From DATBSK01 sp964532485 (GTDB lineage Bacteria; Actinomycetota; Acidimicrobiia; IMCC26256; PALSA-555): 60,104 nucleotides of DNA. Within the stretch, counting starts at the first letter, position 1, and the number at the start of each line of letters is the position of its first letter. The position numbers and the translations under genes are program-made. The stretch is taken from assembly GCA_964532485.1 (NCBI GenBank), contig CAZHKE010000017.1, positions 1 through 60,104 on the forward strand, given 5' to 3'. Positions 48,600 to 56,878 of this stretch are shown here, one piece after another. The notes under the pieces were generated by a model. The model had not been told where the DNA came from. It did not search any database and was given only the letters and a program-made list of their open reading frames with translations.

Positions 48600-50395
48600 T
48601 GCGGGGCCGCCCGGCCTTCGGTGTCGTCCCCGTCGACGAGACCCTGTCCCGTGACGAGACCAAGGGGGTGCTGCGCCGCCTCGTGCGCATGCTGCGGCCC
48701 TGGCGCGGGAAGATCATCGTCGCCGCGCTGCTCCTCGTCGGGCAGACGGCCTGCCTGCTCGCGGGGCCCGCGCTGGTCCGCTACGGGATCGACTCGGGCC
48801 TGCGCGGGGAAGACGTCGGCGCGCTGAACCGGGCCGCCGTCTCGTACCTCTTCCTCGCGTGCGTGGCCCTGCTCTTCGGGCGACAGTCGATTCGAGCGGT
48901 CGCCAACGTCGGTGAGCGCTTCCTACGTGAGCTGAGGGTACGGGTCTTCCGGCACTTGACGTTGCTCGGGCTCGACTTCTTCGAGCGCGAGCGCACCGGG
49001 CGACTCGTCTCTCGGCTGACCTCCGACGTCGACGCGCTCCAGGAGCTCGTGCAGATGGGGCTCGCGATGTTCGTGCAGAACATCCTGCTCTTCTGCGGCG
49101 CGGTCATCGTGATCTTCGCGATGAGCTGGGAGCTCGCGCTCTGCGTCTTCGTGGTCGTACCTCCAGTGATCTGGGCGACTCGCTGGTTCCGGCGGAGGGC
49201 GAACGCGGCCTACCTCGAGGTTCGTGAGCGCATCGGGACGAACCTCGCGACGCTGCAGGAGGGTCTGGCGGGCGTTCGCGTCGTGCAAGCCTTCGGGCGC
49301 GAGAGCGCGTTCACGCGCCGCTTCCGCGTGACCAACGAGGCGCAGTTCGACGCCAACCTCGAGACCGTCAAGATCTCGACGAAGTACTTCCCGTTCGTCG
49401 AGTTCTGCGGGGTGATCGGCATCGCCATCATCGTCGGGATCGGCGGTCTGTTCGTCGACCAGGACATCGTGACGGTGGGGACGGTGGCGGCGTTCGTCCT
49501 GTACCTCAACAACCTGTTCGAGCCGGTCCAGCAGCTCGGCCAGCTGTACAACACGCTGCAGCAGTCAGCCGCGGCGCTGTACAAGCTCTTCGGCCTCCTC
49601 GATACGCCGACGTCGATCGCCGAGCGGCCCGGCGCGGTCGATCTCCCCGACAGCGGGGCGATCGACGTTCAGCACGTGTCGTTCCGTTACGGCGACGGAC
49701 CGCTGGTGCTCCACGATGTGTCGCTCCACGTCGTACCCGGCGAGCGGGTCGCGCTCGTCGGCCCGACGGGAGCAGGCAAGTCGACGTTGGCCAAGCTGGT
49801 GGCCCGCTTCTACGACCCGGTCGAAGGCGACGTGTCGCTCGGCGGTGTCGATCTGCGCGACGCGACGTTGCGCTCGCTGCGGGAGCGGATCGTCGTGGTC
49901 CCCCAGGAGGGCTATCTCTTCACCGGCACGATCCGTGAGAACGTGCGCATCGGGCGCCCCGAGGCGACCGACGCCGAGGTCGACGCCGCGCTCGAGGCGC
50001 TCGGCATCCGCGAGCGCTTCGCGTCGCTCAAGGAAGGTCTGGACACCGAGGTGCGAGAGCGCGGAAGCCGGCTGTCGGCCGGTGAGCGTCAGCTCGTCTC
50101 CTTGGCGCGCGCGGCGCTGGCCGACCCGCCGGTGCTCGTGCTCGACGAGGCGACGTCGAGCCTCGACCCGGGCACGGAGCACACCGTCGAGCACGCGCTG
50201 GAGGCGCTCACCACCGCGCGGACGGTGCTCGTCATCGCGCACCGGTTGTCGACCGCGTCGCGAGCCGACCGGGTGGCGGTCGTCGACGACGGTCGCATCG
50301 TCGAGCTCGGTGCGCACGCGGAGCTCGTCCGGCGCGAGGGCCGCTACGCCAGCCTCTGGGCGAGCTGGTCCGCCGCCCAGACCCGGGCCTCCTGA
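48596..50395 (+). CDS. ABC exporter subunit B (consensus catalytic site)
   Basis: A 599-residue partner half-transporter. After six membrane helices (to about residue 330) the NBD has Walker A VGPTGAGKST, a non-standard signature RLSAGERQLVS (LSAGE for LSGGQ) and Walker B VLVLDEATSSLD with the catalytic Glu. Together with subunit A it would form one competent and one degenerate ATP site. The ATG overlaps subunit A's stop. It ends 16 bp before the convergent ECF S-component gene. Confidence 0.9.
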   Translation: MMRGRPAFGVVPVDETLSRDETKGVLRRLVRMLRPWRGKIIVAALLLVGQTACLLAGPALVRYGIDSGLRGEDVGALNRAAVSYLFLACVALLFGRQSIRAVANVGERFLRELRVRVFRHLTLLGLDFFERERTGRLVSRLTSDVDALQELVQMGLAMFVQNILLFCGAVIVIFAMSWELALCVFVVVPPVIWATRWFRRRANAAYLEVRERIGTNLATLQEGLAGVRVVQAFGRESAFTRRFRVTNEAQFDANLETVKISTKYFPFVEFCGVIGIAIIVGIGGLFVDQDIVTVGTVAAFVLYLNNLFEPVQQLGQLYNTLQQSAAALYKLFGLLDTPTSIAERPGAVDLPDSGAIDVQHVSFRYGDGPLVLHDVSLHVVPGERVALVGPTGAGKSTLAKLVARFYDPVEGDVSLGGVDLRDATLRSLRERIVVVPQEGYLFTGTIRENVRIGRPEATDAEVDAALEALGIRERFASLKEGLDTEVRERGSRLSAGERQLVSLARAALADPPVLVLDEATSSLDPGTEHTVEHALEALTTARTVLVIAHRLSTASRADRVAVVDDGRIVELGAHAELVRREGRYASLWASWSAAQTRAS

Positions 50396-50411
50396 ACCCG
50401 AACACCCACGA

Positions 50412-51191
50412 TCAGGAGAACGCGACCGCCGGCTCGAGGCGGTGGGCGAAGCGGCGCAGGGTCGGGAGCAGCGCGAGGCCGGTCGCGAGGATGAGGAGCG
50501 CGTTGAACAGCGCGCCGGCGGCGTCCCAGGCGAGCGACGTCGCGAAGTAGTACGACCAGTAGTGCTCGATGGTGCCGGCGAATCCGAGGCCGGGGCGCCA
50601 GAGCGTCGCCCCCTCGCCGCGCAGGAACGGCCACGACCAGAGGTTGAGCAGCGCGCCGTAGAGGAACCCACCGATCCATCCGTAGGCCGCGATCGTCACC
50701 ACCTCGATGCGCGGATCGAGACGCTCGGTGACGCGGCCGACGAAGCCGGCACCCGCGCCGAGCCACCCGAGCCCGAGCATCTGGAACGGGAGCCAGGGGC
50801 CGAGCCCGCCGGTGATGAACGCGGACGTGACCATCGCGGTGATCCCGAGCAGCAGCCCGAACCTCGGGCCGAACGCGACCCCCGCGAGGATCACCATGAA
50901 GAAGATGCCGGCGTTGTTGCCGGGCAGCTCCACCAGGCGGAGCAAGCCGGCGATGGCCGAGAGCACCGCGAGCACCGCGATCATGGCGCCGTTCATCGTG
51001 CCGCGGCGCACCTCGAGCGCGAGCGCGACGACGACGAGCGCGCCGATAACCGCGGCCCACATCGGCGCGTCGCCACCATGTGCCTGCGCCGCGAACGAGC
51101 CCGTCGGCAGCCAGAACGGGTAGAGGAATGCCGCGAGCCCGAGCACCGTCACGAGCGCATAGACCGTCGCCGGGCGGACGCGTTCGGTCAC
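50412..51191 (-). CDS. ECF transporter S component (probable cobalamin-specific)
   Basis: A 259-residue integral membrane substrate-binding subunit with about six hydrophobic segments, including VYALVTVLGLAAFLYPFWLP, FFMVILAGVAFGPRFGLLLG and AAGALFNALLILATGLALL. It is the third gene of the ECF operon; its GTG overlaps the ATPase stop (GTGA). The specificity is inferred, not read: the cobalamin riboswitch on the divergent operon points to vitamin B12. It would bind the substrate outside and topple in the membrane upon docking to the energising module. Confidence 0.8.
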   Translation of the reverse strand: MTERVRPATVYALVTVLGLAAFLYPFWLPTGSFAAQAHGGDAPMWAAVIGALVVVALALEVRRGTMNGAMIAVLAVLSAIAGLLRLVELPGNNAGIFFMVILAGVAFGPRFGLLLGITAMVTSAFITGGLGPWLPFQMLGLGWLGAGAGFVGRVTERLDPRIEVVTIAAYGWIGGFLYGALLNLWSWPFLRGEGATLWRPGLGFAGTIEHYWSYYFATSLAWDAAGALFNALLILATGLALLPTLRRFAHRLEPAVAFS

Positions 51192-52759
51192 CGGCGCTCC
51201 CGCGCGAGCGCGGCCTCGACGTCGGAGACCGTCAGGAACGGTGGCATCACGCGCAGCACCTGCGGCGCGAAGAGCGAGCCGGAGAGGACGTCGGGTCCGG
51301 GCCCGTCGGCCACGACGTCGCCGTCTCCGAGCACGACGACGCGCGTCGCGCACCGCGCCGCGAGCTCGACGTCGTGGGTGGCGAGCACCACCGCACCGCC
51401 CGCGGCAGCGTGATCACGCACGGCGCGCTCGAGCGCATGACGCGAAGCGGCATCCATCCCGCGCGTCGGCTCGTCGAGCAGCAGCACCTCGGCCCCGCCG
51501 ACCGCAACCGCCGCGATCGCGACCCGCTGCCGCTCGCCCCCGGCGAGGCTGCGCGGATGACGGTCGGCCAGGTGCTCGATGCCGAGTCGGTCGAGCCACG
51601 CGTCGACGGCAGCGTCGTCGCGTCGGCCGAGGAGCGCCAAGGTCTCGGCGACCTCGCGCCGCACCGTCGGGGAGAACAGCAGCGAGCTCGGGTCTTGCGG
51701 CACGTACGACACGCGGGCCCTCGTCTCGACCGAGCCTCTCGACGGCTCCCGAAGCCCGGCGAGCGCGCGCAGCAACGTCGTCTTCCCGGCACCGTTGCGG
51801 CCGAGCAGCCCGACGACCTCGCCGGAGTGCACGGCGACGTCGATGCCGTGCAGCACGGCCCGACCCCCGAGCTCGACCGTCAGGGCCCTCGCCGCGGCGA
51901 GGACGTCTCCCGACGCCGCCGGTGTGTCGGAGTCGGCGCCGGTCGGCGCCTCGGGCCCGGGCCGCTCGGCGGCGCGGGCTCGCGCGTCGCGGACGGTGAG
52001 CGGCTGCGGATCCCAGCCGAGGAGTCGTCCGAGCTGCACCACCGGCGGCGCGCCCGCATAGGCCGCGAGCGCGGCGCCGACGGCGGTGGGCGCGCCGACC
52101 CGTCCGTCGGCGACGACCACGGCGCGCTGGGCGAGCGGCGCCGCCCGCTCGAGCCGGTGCTCCGCCACGACGACCGTCGTGCCGAGGTCGGCGTTGAGGC
52201 GGGCGAGTGCCGCGAGCACGTCGTCGGCGCCTTGGGGGTCGAGCTGTGAGGTGGGCTCGTCGAGCACGAGCGCCGACGGCGCGGCCGCGATGGCGCCCGC
52301 GATCGCGACGCGCTGGCGTTCCCCGCCCGAGAGCGACGTGGGAGTTCGGCGCCGCAGGTGCGCGATGCCGAGCGCGTCGAGCGCTTCCTCCACGCGTCTG
52401 CGCATCGCGGTCGCGGGCATCCCGAGGTTCTCGAGCGCGAACGCGACGTCGTGCTCGACCTCGTCGACGACCAGCTGCGCCTCGGGGTCCTGGCTGACGA
52501 AGCCGACGACCTCGGTCAGCTCGCGGGGCCGGTGGTGCTCGATCCTGCGCCCGAACGTTGTCACCTCGCCGGAGAACCGACCGCCGGTCGAGTGGGGCAC
52601 GATCCCGTTGACCGCGCGCAGCAGCGTGCTCTTGCCCGAGCCCGAGGACCCGACGACCAGCAGCAGCTCTCCGGCCTCGACGCCGAGCGAGACGTCGTGG
52701 AGCGCCACCGGCCCGTCGGGATAGGCGAAGGAGACGTCGCGGAACGTGATCGCGCTCAC
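51188..52759 (-). CDS. ECF transporter double ATPase
   Basis: A 523-residue protein with two complete ABC ATPase domains. The first has Walker A GSSGSGKST, Q-loop FVSQDPEAQLV, signature LSGGERQRVA and Walker B LVLDEPTSQLD. The second has GRNGAGKTT, YVPQDPSSLLF, LAGGERQRVA and LLLDEPTRGMD. Single-chain A-A' subunits occur in actinobacterial ECF transporters. It powers the T/S membrane pair. The GTG overlaps the T-component stop, and its stop overlaps the S-component start. Confidence 0.92.
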   Translation of the reverse strand: MSAITFRDVSFAYPDGPVALHDVSLGVEAGELLLVVGSSGSGKSTLLRAVNGIVPHSTGGRFSGEVTTFGRRIEHHRPRELTEVVGFVSQDPEAQLVVDEVEHDVAFALENLGMPATAMRRRVEEALDALGIAHLRRRTPTSLSGGERQRVAIAGAIAAAPSALVLDEPTSQLDPQGADDVLAALARLNADLGTTVVVAEHRLERAAPLAQRAVVVADGRVGAPTAVGAALAAYAGAPPVVQLGRLLGWDPQPLTVRDARARAAERPGPEAPTGADSDTPAASGDVLAAARALTVELGGRAVLHGIDVAVHSGEVVGLLGRNGAGKTTLLRALAGLREPSRGSVETRARVSYVPQDPSSLLFSPTVRREVAETLALLGRRDDAAVDAWLDRLGIEHLADRHPRSLAGGERQRVAIAAVAVGGAEVLLLDEPTRGMDAASRHALERAVRDHAAAGGAVVLATHDVELAARCATRVVVLGDGDVVADGPGPDVLSGSLFAPQVLRVMPPFLTVSDVEAALARERR

Positions 52760-53847
52760 GCAACGCTCATCTCGGGGGCGGGCACCGGAGCAGTCGAGGG
52801 AGTCCGTGTCATCGGCGCGAGCAGGGGCAGGAACGCGAGGGCGGCGACGATCTCGATCTGCGGCCACTGCACCGGACTCGGGGTCCACACGAACGTCGCG
52901 TCGTCGCCCGAGATCACGAGCGTGACGAGCAGCACGGGTGTGAGGAGGACACCGGCGATGCACCACCAGTCGGCGGTGGACACGTGGCGCGGTCGGTACC
53001 GGATGCGGTGCGTCGCCCGCGACGAGAGCACGACCGCAACGACCAGCGCGACCCCTCCGGCCCCCGCCAGCAGCAGCGCCGCGGGTTGCTCGCGCCCGAC
53101 GAGCGCCACGAACGCCCCGCCCAGCGCGACGAGGGCCCCGAGGCCGAGCCAACCGGCACCACGTTGGCGCGCCGTCGAGCCGCCGTGCGCGAAGCCGCGG
53201 GAGTCCAGCGACTCCGACAACGTGACCGCCCGCTCCAGCCCGCGCTCGAGCACGGGCACGAGCTGGCGGATCAGTCGTCCCTTCCGGACGACGCGCCCGC
53301 CCGTGCGGGCCCGGTCGGCCTCGCGCACGTCGTGGACCGCTTCGATCGTGGTCGGCACGACGGCGAGCGCGATGACGACGGTCAGACCGAGCTCGTAGAA
53401 CGCGCGCGGGACCGTCTGCACGAGCTCGTAGTGCGAGACGACAGCATTGAACGCCGCGAAGACTGCGACGATGCCGACGACGACGAGCGACTCCTGCGCG
53501 GCCTGGAGCACGACCGGCCCGCTCACGGCGCCGCCGACGTCGAAGCCACCCAGGATCTCGGGCATCCCGACGGACGGAGTCGTGAACCACACCTCGCTCG
53601 AACCGTGCGTCGTTGCGGCGGTGAGCACCACGCGCATCGCGGCGAAGATCAGCGCGGCACCGACCAGGATCGGGAACGCGCGCGACAGCGGACCGTCGAT
53701 CGAGTGCTGCGCGACGACCAGCCACGCGATGGCGATCACCAGCACGACGTAGACGGGGCTCGACGCCAGCTGGATCGCCGTCGTCGCCGCGATGGCCCAG
53801 ATCAGCCAGGTGACCGCGTGCCACGGGCGCTCGGTGTGCGCTTGCAA
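52756..53847 (-). CDS. ECF transporter T component (CbiQ/EcfT-like)
   Basis: A 363-residue energy-coupling membrane subunit with about seven membrane spans (VTWLIWAIAATTAIQLASS, VVGIVAVFAAFNAVVS and others). The coupling-helix region contains SESLDSRGFAHGG, matching the X-R-G motifs of EcfT. The TTG at 53847 is chosen because a GGAGAAGG site lies upstream and the protein starts before the first span; a longer reading into the riboswitch region is rejected. It heads the three-gene ECF operon, divergent from the riboswitch. Confidence 0.85.
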   Translation of the reverse strand: MQAHTERPWHAVTWLIWAIAATTAIQLASSPVYVVLVIAIAWLVVAQHSIDGPLSRAFPILVGAALIFAAMRVVLTAATTHGSSEVWFTTPSVGMPEILGGFDVGGAVSGPVVLQAAQESLVVVGIVAVFAAFNAVVSHYELVQTVPRAFYELGLTVVIALAVVPTTIEAVHDVREADRARTGGRVVRKGRLIRQLVPVLERGLERAVTLSESLDSRGFAHGGSTARQRGAGWLGLGALVALGGAFVALVGREQPAALLLAGAGGVALVVAVVLSSRATHRIRYRPRHVSTADWWCIAGVLLTPVLLVTLVISGDDATFVWTPSPVQWPQIEIVAALAFLPLLAPMTRTPSTAPVPAPEMSVA

Positions 53848-53871
53848 CCTTCGGTGCCTTCTCCGTAGTGT
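53842..53871 (+). promoter_or_regulatory. candidate promoter of the riboswitch transcript
   Basis: TTGCAA (53842-53847), 18 nt, TAGTGT (53866-53871). The -35 lies on the antisense of the T-component start codon. Confidence 0.45.
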
Positions 53872-53872
53872 C

Positions 53873-54020
53873 CGCTGTGACAGCGGTCGCCCACGGCCCG
53901 GACGTCGTGGGTGGTCCCGGTTCGCCGGGACGGGGGAAGTCGGTGCGAGACCGACGCTGACCCGCAACTGTGAGCGGTGCGCGATCACCGATCGTGAACC
54001 GCGAGCCAGGCTACCCGCCG
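53873..54020 (+). ncRNA. cobalamin (adenosylcobalamin-type) riboswitch
   Basis: The conserved core is present. GGGGGAAGTCGGTGCGAGACCG precedes the B12 box GCTGACCCGCAACTGTGAGC (53956-53975), and the closing segment is GAGCCAGGCTACCCGCC (54003-54019). The aptamer boundary is approximate. Downstream are hairpins at 54041-54058 and 54058-54083 that could be the expression platform, and the ribosome site GGAGG just before ATG 54131 is itself in a small stem. It should lower expression of the exported protein genes when B12 is abundant. Confidence 0.93.
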
Positions 54021-54040
54021 CCGTCCGCCGGGCCACCGGC

Positions 54041-54083
54041 GCTCTGCGAACGCAGAGCCGCGGCGCGCAGCACCGCGCCGCGG
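54041..54083 (+). promoter_or_regulatory. two back-to-back perfect hairpins, expression platform
   Basis: GCTCTGCG-AA-CGCAGAGC (54041-54058) and CCGCGGCGCG-CAGCAC-CGCGCCGCGG (54058-54083, 10-bp stem) follow the aptamer. No T run follows, so translational or Rho-linked control is more likely than intrinsic termination. Confidence 0.6.
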
Positions 54084-54130
54084 TCAGTCATACGGCCCTC
54101 GTGGACCAGGGGTCGGCGGAGGAACCTCTC

Positions 54131-55249
54131 ATGGCACGCACCGTGCGCGCGGCTCTTGCGGCTGCGCTGTTCATGCTCGTCGCGCTCGCGACGGCCCCGA
54201 TCGCGTCGGCCGACTCCGCGTCGGGCGTGGCCTACCTCGGCACGACCCAGGACGACTTCGGCGGTTGGGACGGCGACCCCGGCAAAGGCAGCGAGTTCGT
54301 CACGACCGAAGCGATCCTCGCGATCGCGGAGGCCGCGCAGACCGGATCCGCCTGGAGCACCACCGAAGCGTTCGACGCCGTCGACGGTTTCGCCGACGAG
54401 GACGCGCCGAACAACACGCCACTCGACTACATGGCTGCGGCTGCCACCAAGCAGCCCTTCACGCCGGGGAAGGCCGCGAAGTGGATCGTCAACGTGGCGT
54501 TGCCCCTCGGCCTCGACCCCACCGACTTCCGCGGCACCGGCGTGAACCTGGTGACCCAGATGGGGGGTCCCGGCGCCGACGGCGGCTTCGGGACCGGGTT
54601 CAACTTCAACGGAGCTGCCTACGCCGCCCTGGCGTCGTTCCTGCTGAACGGGTCGGTGCCACCCGAGACCGTCACCTACCTCCTCGACGCGCAGACCCCG
54701 AGCGGCGGCTGGTCGTTCGACGGCGACCCGACCAGCGACCCCGAGACCGACTCCACCGCGCTCACCCTCGAGGCCCTCGTCGCCGGCGGCGTGTCGCCGA
54801 CGGATCCCGTCGTGCAGTCGGCGCTCACCTACCTGGCGCGTGACGTGACCGAAGAGGTGTTCGGCCTGCTCGCGGGCTACGAGATCGGCACCGGTCGTTG
54901 GTGGGCCTTCGGGGCCGCGAGCCCGGAGGGCACCTCCCGGGCGCTCCTGGGCGTCACCGCGGCCGGCTACGACACGGCGACATCGTGCTGGCGCGACACC
55001 GCTCGCCCCGATCTCGCCGGCACGGCGTACACGTCGCCGTTCGACGCGCTCGTCGGCATGCAGGCCTCGGGTGGCGAGTGGCCGAGCGCGTTCGCGAGCT
55101 TCACGACCGCGCAGGCGATCCAGGGCCTCGAGGTCGGGACCTGGCGGCCGGTCGTGACCGCGGACGAGCAGACGTGCGAGACGCCGGTGAGCACGGCACC
55201 CGCGCCGGTCGCCGATGCCGTGGTGCTCGTCCCGAGGTTCACCGGATGA
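54131..55249 (+). CDS. secreted alpha-toroid protein, putative B12-binding alpha domain
   Basis: A 372-residue exported protein. After a signal peptide (to about 28, ASADSAS) the mature protein has repeated motifs of prenyltransferase/squalene-cyclase toroids, e.g. TPSGGWSFDGDPTSDPETDS, GADGGFGTGFNFNGAAYAAL, LARDVTEEVFGLLAGYEIGT and ASGGEWPSAFASFTTAQAIQ. It has no membrane anchor. In transcobalamin and intrinsic factor an alpha6/alpha6 barrel of this type forms half of the B12-binding site. Control by the cobalamin riboswitch and the operon with a beta-domain gene make a B12-binding role likely (inference). The ATG has a GGAGG site. Confidence 0.82.
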   Translation: MARTVRAALAAALFMLVALATAPIASADSASGVAYLGTTQDDFGGWDGDPGKGSEFVTTEAILAIAEAAQTGSAWSTTEAFDAVDGFADEDAPNNTPLDYMAAAATKQPFTPGKAAKWIVNVALPLGLDPTDFRGTGVNLVTQMGGPGADGGFGTGFNFNGAAYAALASFLLNGSVPPETVTYLLDAQTPSGGWSFDGDPTSDPETDSTALTLEALVAGGVSPTDPVVQSALTYLARDVTEEVFGLLAGYEIGTGRWWAFGAASPEGTSRALLGVTAAGYDTATSCWRDTARPDLAGTAYTSPFDALVGMQASGGEWPSAFASFTTAQAIQGLEVGTWRPVVTADEQTCETPVSTAPAPVADAVVLVPRFTG

Positions 55250-56088
55250 TCCGGCTACGAGGCCTCGCCGGCGCGGCATGTGTCGCGCTCGCCGCGACGC
55301 TGCTGCCCGCCGCGACCGTCGGGGCAGTGCAGACCGCGCGTGCGGTCGTCAACGTCCGCGGCAGCAACCACGTCATCACCTTCGGCGGTTCGATCTCGGG
55401 AGTGTCGGCCCTCCAGATGGTCGCGAGCGTCGAGACCGTGAGCTACGGCGGCGTCGGGACCGCGGTGTGCAAGATCAACGGCGTCGGCAACCCCCCGATC
55501 CCCGGCCAGTGCCTCGGCGAGCAGTCGGGGACGTACTGGTCGTACTGGCGCGCCGGACCGGGTGCGGGCGGGTTCTCGTACGCGGGTACGGGCGCGGGTG
55601 GCGCGTCGGTGAGCGACGGGTCTGTCGAGGGCTGGAACTTCGGCAGCGGTCCGCCACCGTTCAGCTCGTTCTGCGCCGTCGCGGGCTGCGCGCCACCGCC
55701 GCCTCCTCCGACGGCTGCACCCACGCCGCCGCCGACGGCCGCACCCGCGGCTGCACCGACCGGCGCGGCGAACGATGCGGGTTCGGACGCCGGTGCGAAC
55801 GCCGACGGCGGATCGAAGGCGGGCAAGGGATCCGGCACGTCGGACAAGAAGAAGGACGATGCCGACGGGGGCCAGGCGGCCGGCTCGGACGAGACGACGA
55901 GCACGACGGGGGACGGAGAGTCGGGCGGTGACGGCCGGGACAGCAGTCGCGCCGCGGGCCGCATCGAGCTCCGGTCCGACGACGACGGCAGCTCGCCGTG
56001 GGGCGTCATCGCGGCGGGGGCGGCGGTCGCCGCCCTGGGTGCCGGCGGGATGATCATCCGGCGACGGCGGCGCGCGACGCCCCTCTAG
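55246..56088 (+). CDS. membrane-anchored transcobalamin-beta-like (DUF4430-like) protein
   Basis: A 280-residue surface protein. The signal peptide is residues 1-27. The domain (about 28-150) has NVRGSNHVITFGGSISGVSA, a disulphide pair (CKINGVGNPPIPGQC), TYWSYWRAGPGAGGFSYAG and DGSVEGWNFG, which resemble the transcobalamin C-terminal domain family. A Pro/Ala/Gly/Ser linker follows, then one membrane helix and the basic tail RRRRRATPL. The ATG overlaps the upstream stop (ATGA). Inferred role: anchored beta half of a split B12 binder, delivering to the ECF transporter. No LPxTG motif is present. Confidence 0.78.
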   Translation: MIRLRGLAGAACVALAATLLPAATVGAVQTARAVVNVRGSNHVITFGGSISGVSALQMVASVETVSYGGVGTAVCKINGVGNPPIPGQCLGEQSGTYWSYWRAGPGAGGFSYAGTGAGGASVSDGSVEGWNFGSGPPPFSSFCAVAGCAPPPPPPTAAPTPPPTAAPAAAPTGAANDAGSDAGANADGGSKAGKGSGTSDKKKDDADGGQAAGSDETTSTTGDGESGGDGRDSSRAAGRIELRSDDDGSSPWGVIAAGAAVAALGAGGMIIRRRRRATPL

Positions 56089-56089
56089 T

Positions 56090-56095
56090 TACGCT
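56090..56095 (+). promoter_or_regulatory. -10 element of leaderless promoter, ccdA
   Basis: TACGCT, eight nt before the GTG at 56104. Confidence 0.45.
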
Positions 56096-56103
56096 CGTCA
56101 CCA

Positions 56104-56868
56104 GTGATGGCGAATGCTTCGTCCAATCTCTATGTGCTCACTGCGTTCGGCGGCGGGATCATCTCGTTCCTGTCGCCGTGCGTGCTGCCGATCGTGCCCG
56201 GCTACCTGAGCTTCGTCTCGGGTCTGACGCTCGGCGAGATCGAGGAGGGCCGCGCGCAGACGCTCCGGCGCATCGCCGTCACGACGGGGCTGTTCGTCCT
56301 CGGGTTCACGTTGGTCTTCGTGGTCCTCGGTCTCGCGACGACTGCGATCAGCGACACGCTGTTCGAGAACCAGGAGACGTTGACTCGCATCTCGGGCGCG
56401 CTCGTGCTCTTGATGGCGGCCTACCTCGCCGGGTCGCAGCTGCTGACGACACCACGGCTGTACCAGGAGTTCCGCTTCCATCCCCATCTCGAGCGGTTCG
56501 GCCCGGTCGCCGCGCCGGTCGCCGGCGCCGCCTTCGGGCTCGGGTGGACACCCTGCATCGGGCCGATCCTGGGCACGGTCCTCGGCTTCGCCGCGTCGGG
56601 CCAGGAGCTCGGTCGCGCCGCGGTGCTGCTCACGGCGTACTCACTCGGTCTGGGGGTGTCGTTCCTCGCGGTCGGGCTCGCGTTCGGTCGGTTCGCCGCA
56701 CCGCTCGCGTGGGTGAAGCGGCACTCCCGCGCGCTCACGCTCGCATCGGCTGCGATGCTCGCCGTGTTCGGCGTGATCCTGCTGCTCGACGAGCTGCCGA
56801 AGGTCACCGCGTGGCTCTCCGACCTGATGGACTCGCTCGGCTTGCGCTTCCTCGTCGAGATCGGCTGA
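56104..56868 (+). CDS. ccdA: CcdA-type thiol-disulfide transporter
   Basis: A 254-residue membrane protein with six membrane segments. The two redox cysteines are in LSPCVLPIVPGY and LGWTPCIGPILG, the hallmark of CcdA/DsbD-gamma proteins, which carry reducing equivalents from cytosolic thioredoxin to the periplasm for cytochrome c maturation. This fits the cytochrome c at 6837, though it is not adjacent. GTG at 56104 (or ATG at 56107) is supported by a TACGCT -10 element eight nt upstream. No other maturation genes are in the window. Confidence 0.9.
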   Translation: MMANASSNLYVLTAFGGGIISFLSPCVLPIVPGYLSFVSGLTLGEIEEGRAQTLRRIAVTTGLFVLGFTLVFVVLGLATTAISDTLFENQETLTRISGALVLLMAAYLAGSQLLTTPRLYQEFRFHPHLERFGPVAAPVAGAAFGLGWTPCIGPILGTVLGFAASGQELGRAAVLLTAYSLGLGVSFLAVGLAFGRFAAPLAWVKRHSRALTLASAAMLAVFGVILLLDELPKVTAWLSDLMDSLGLRFLVEIG

Positions 56869-56878
56869 ACCCGCCCGG

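Noticed and set aside
53848..54036. N-terminal extension of the ECF T component through the riboswitch
   Set aside because: The extension is basic and Pro-rich without membrane character, overlaps the riboswitch core and lacks conserved sequence; the TTG at 53847 has a ribosome site.
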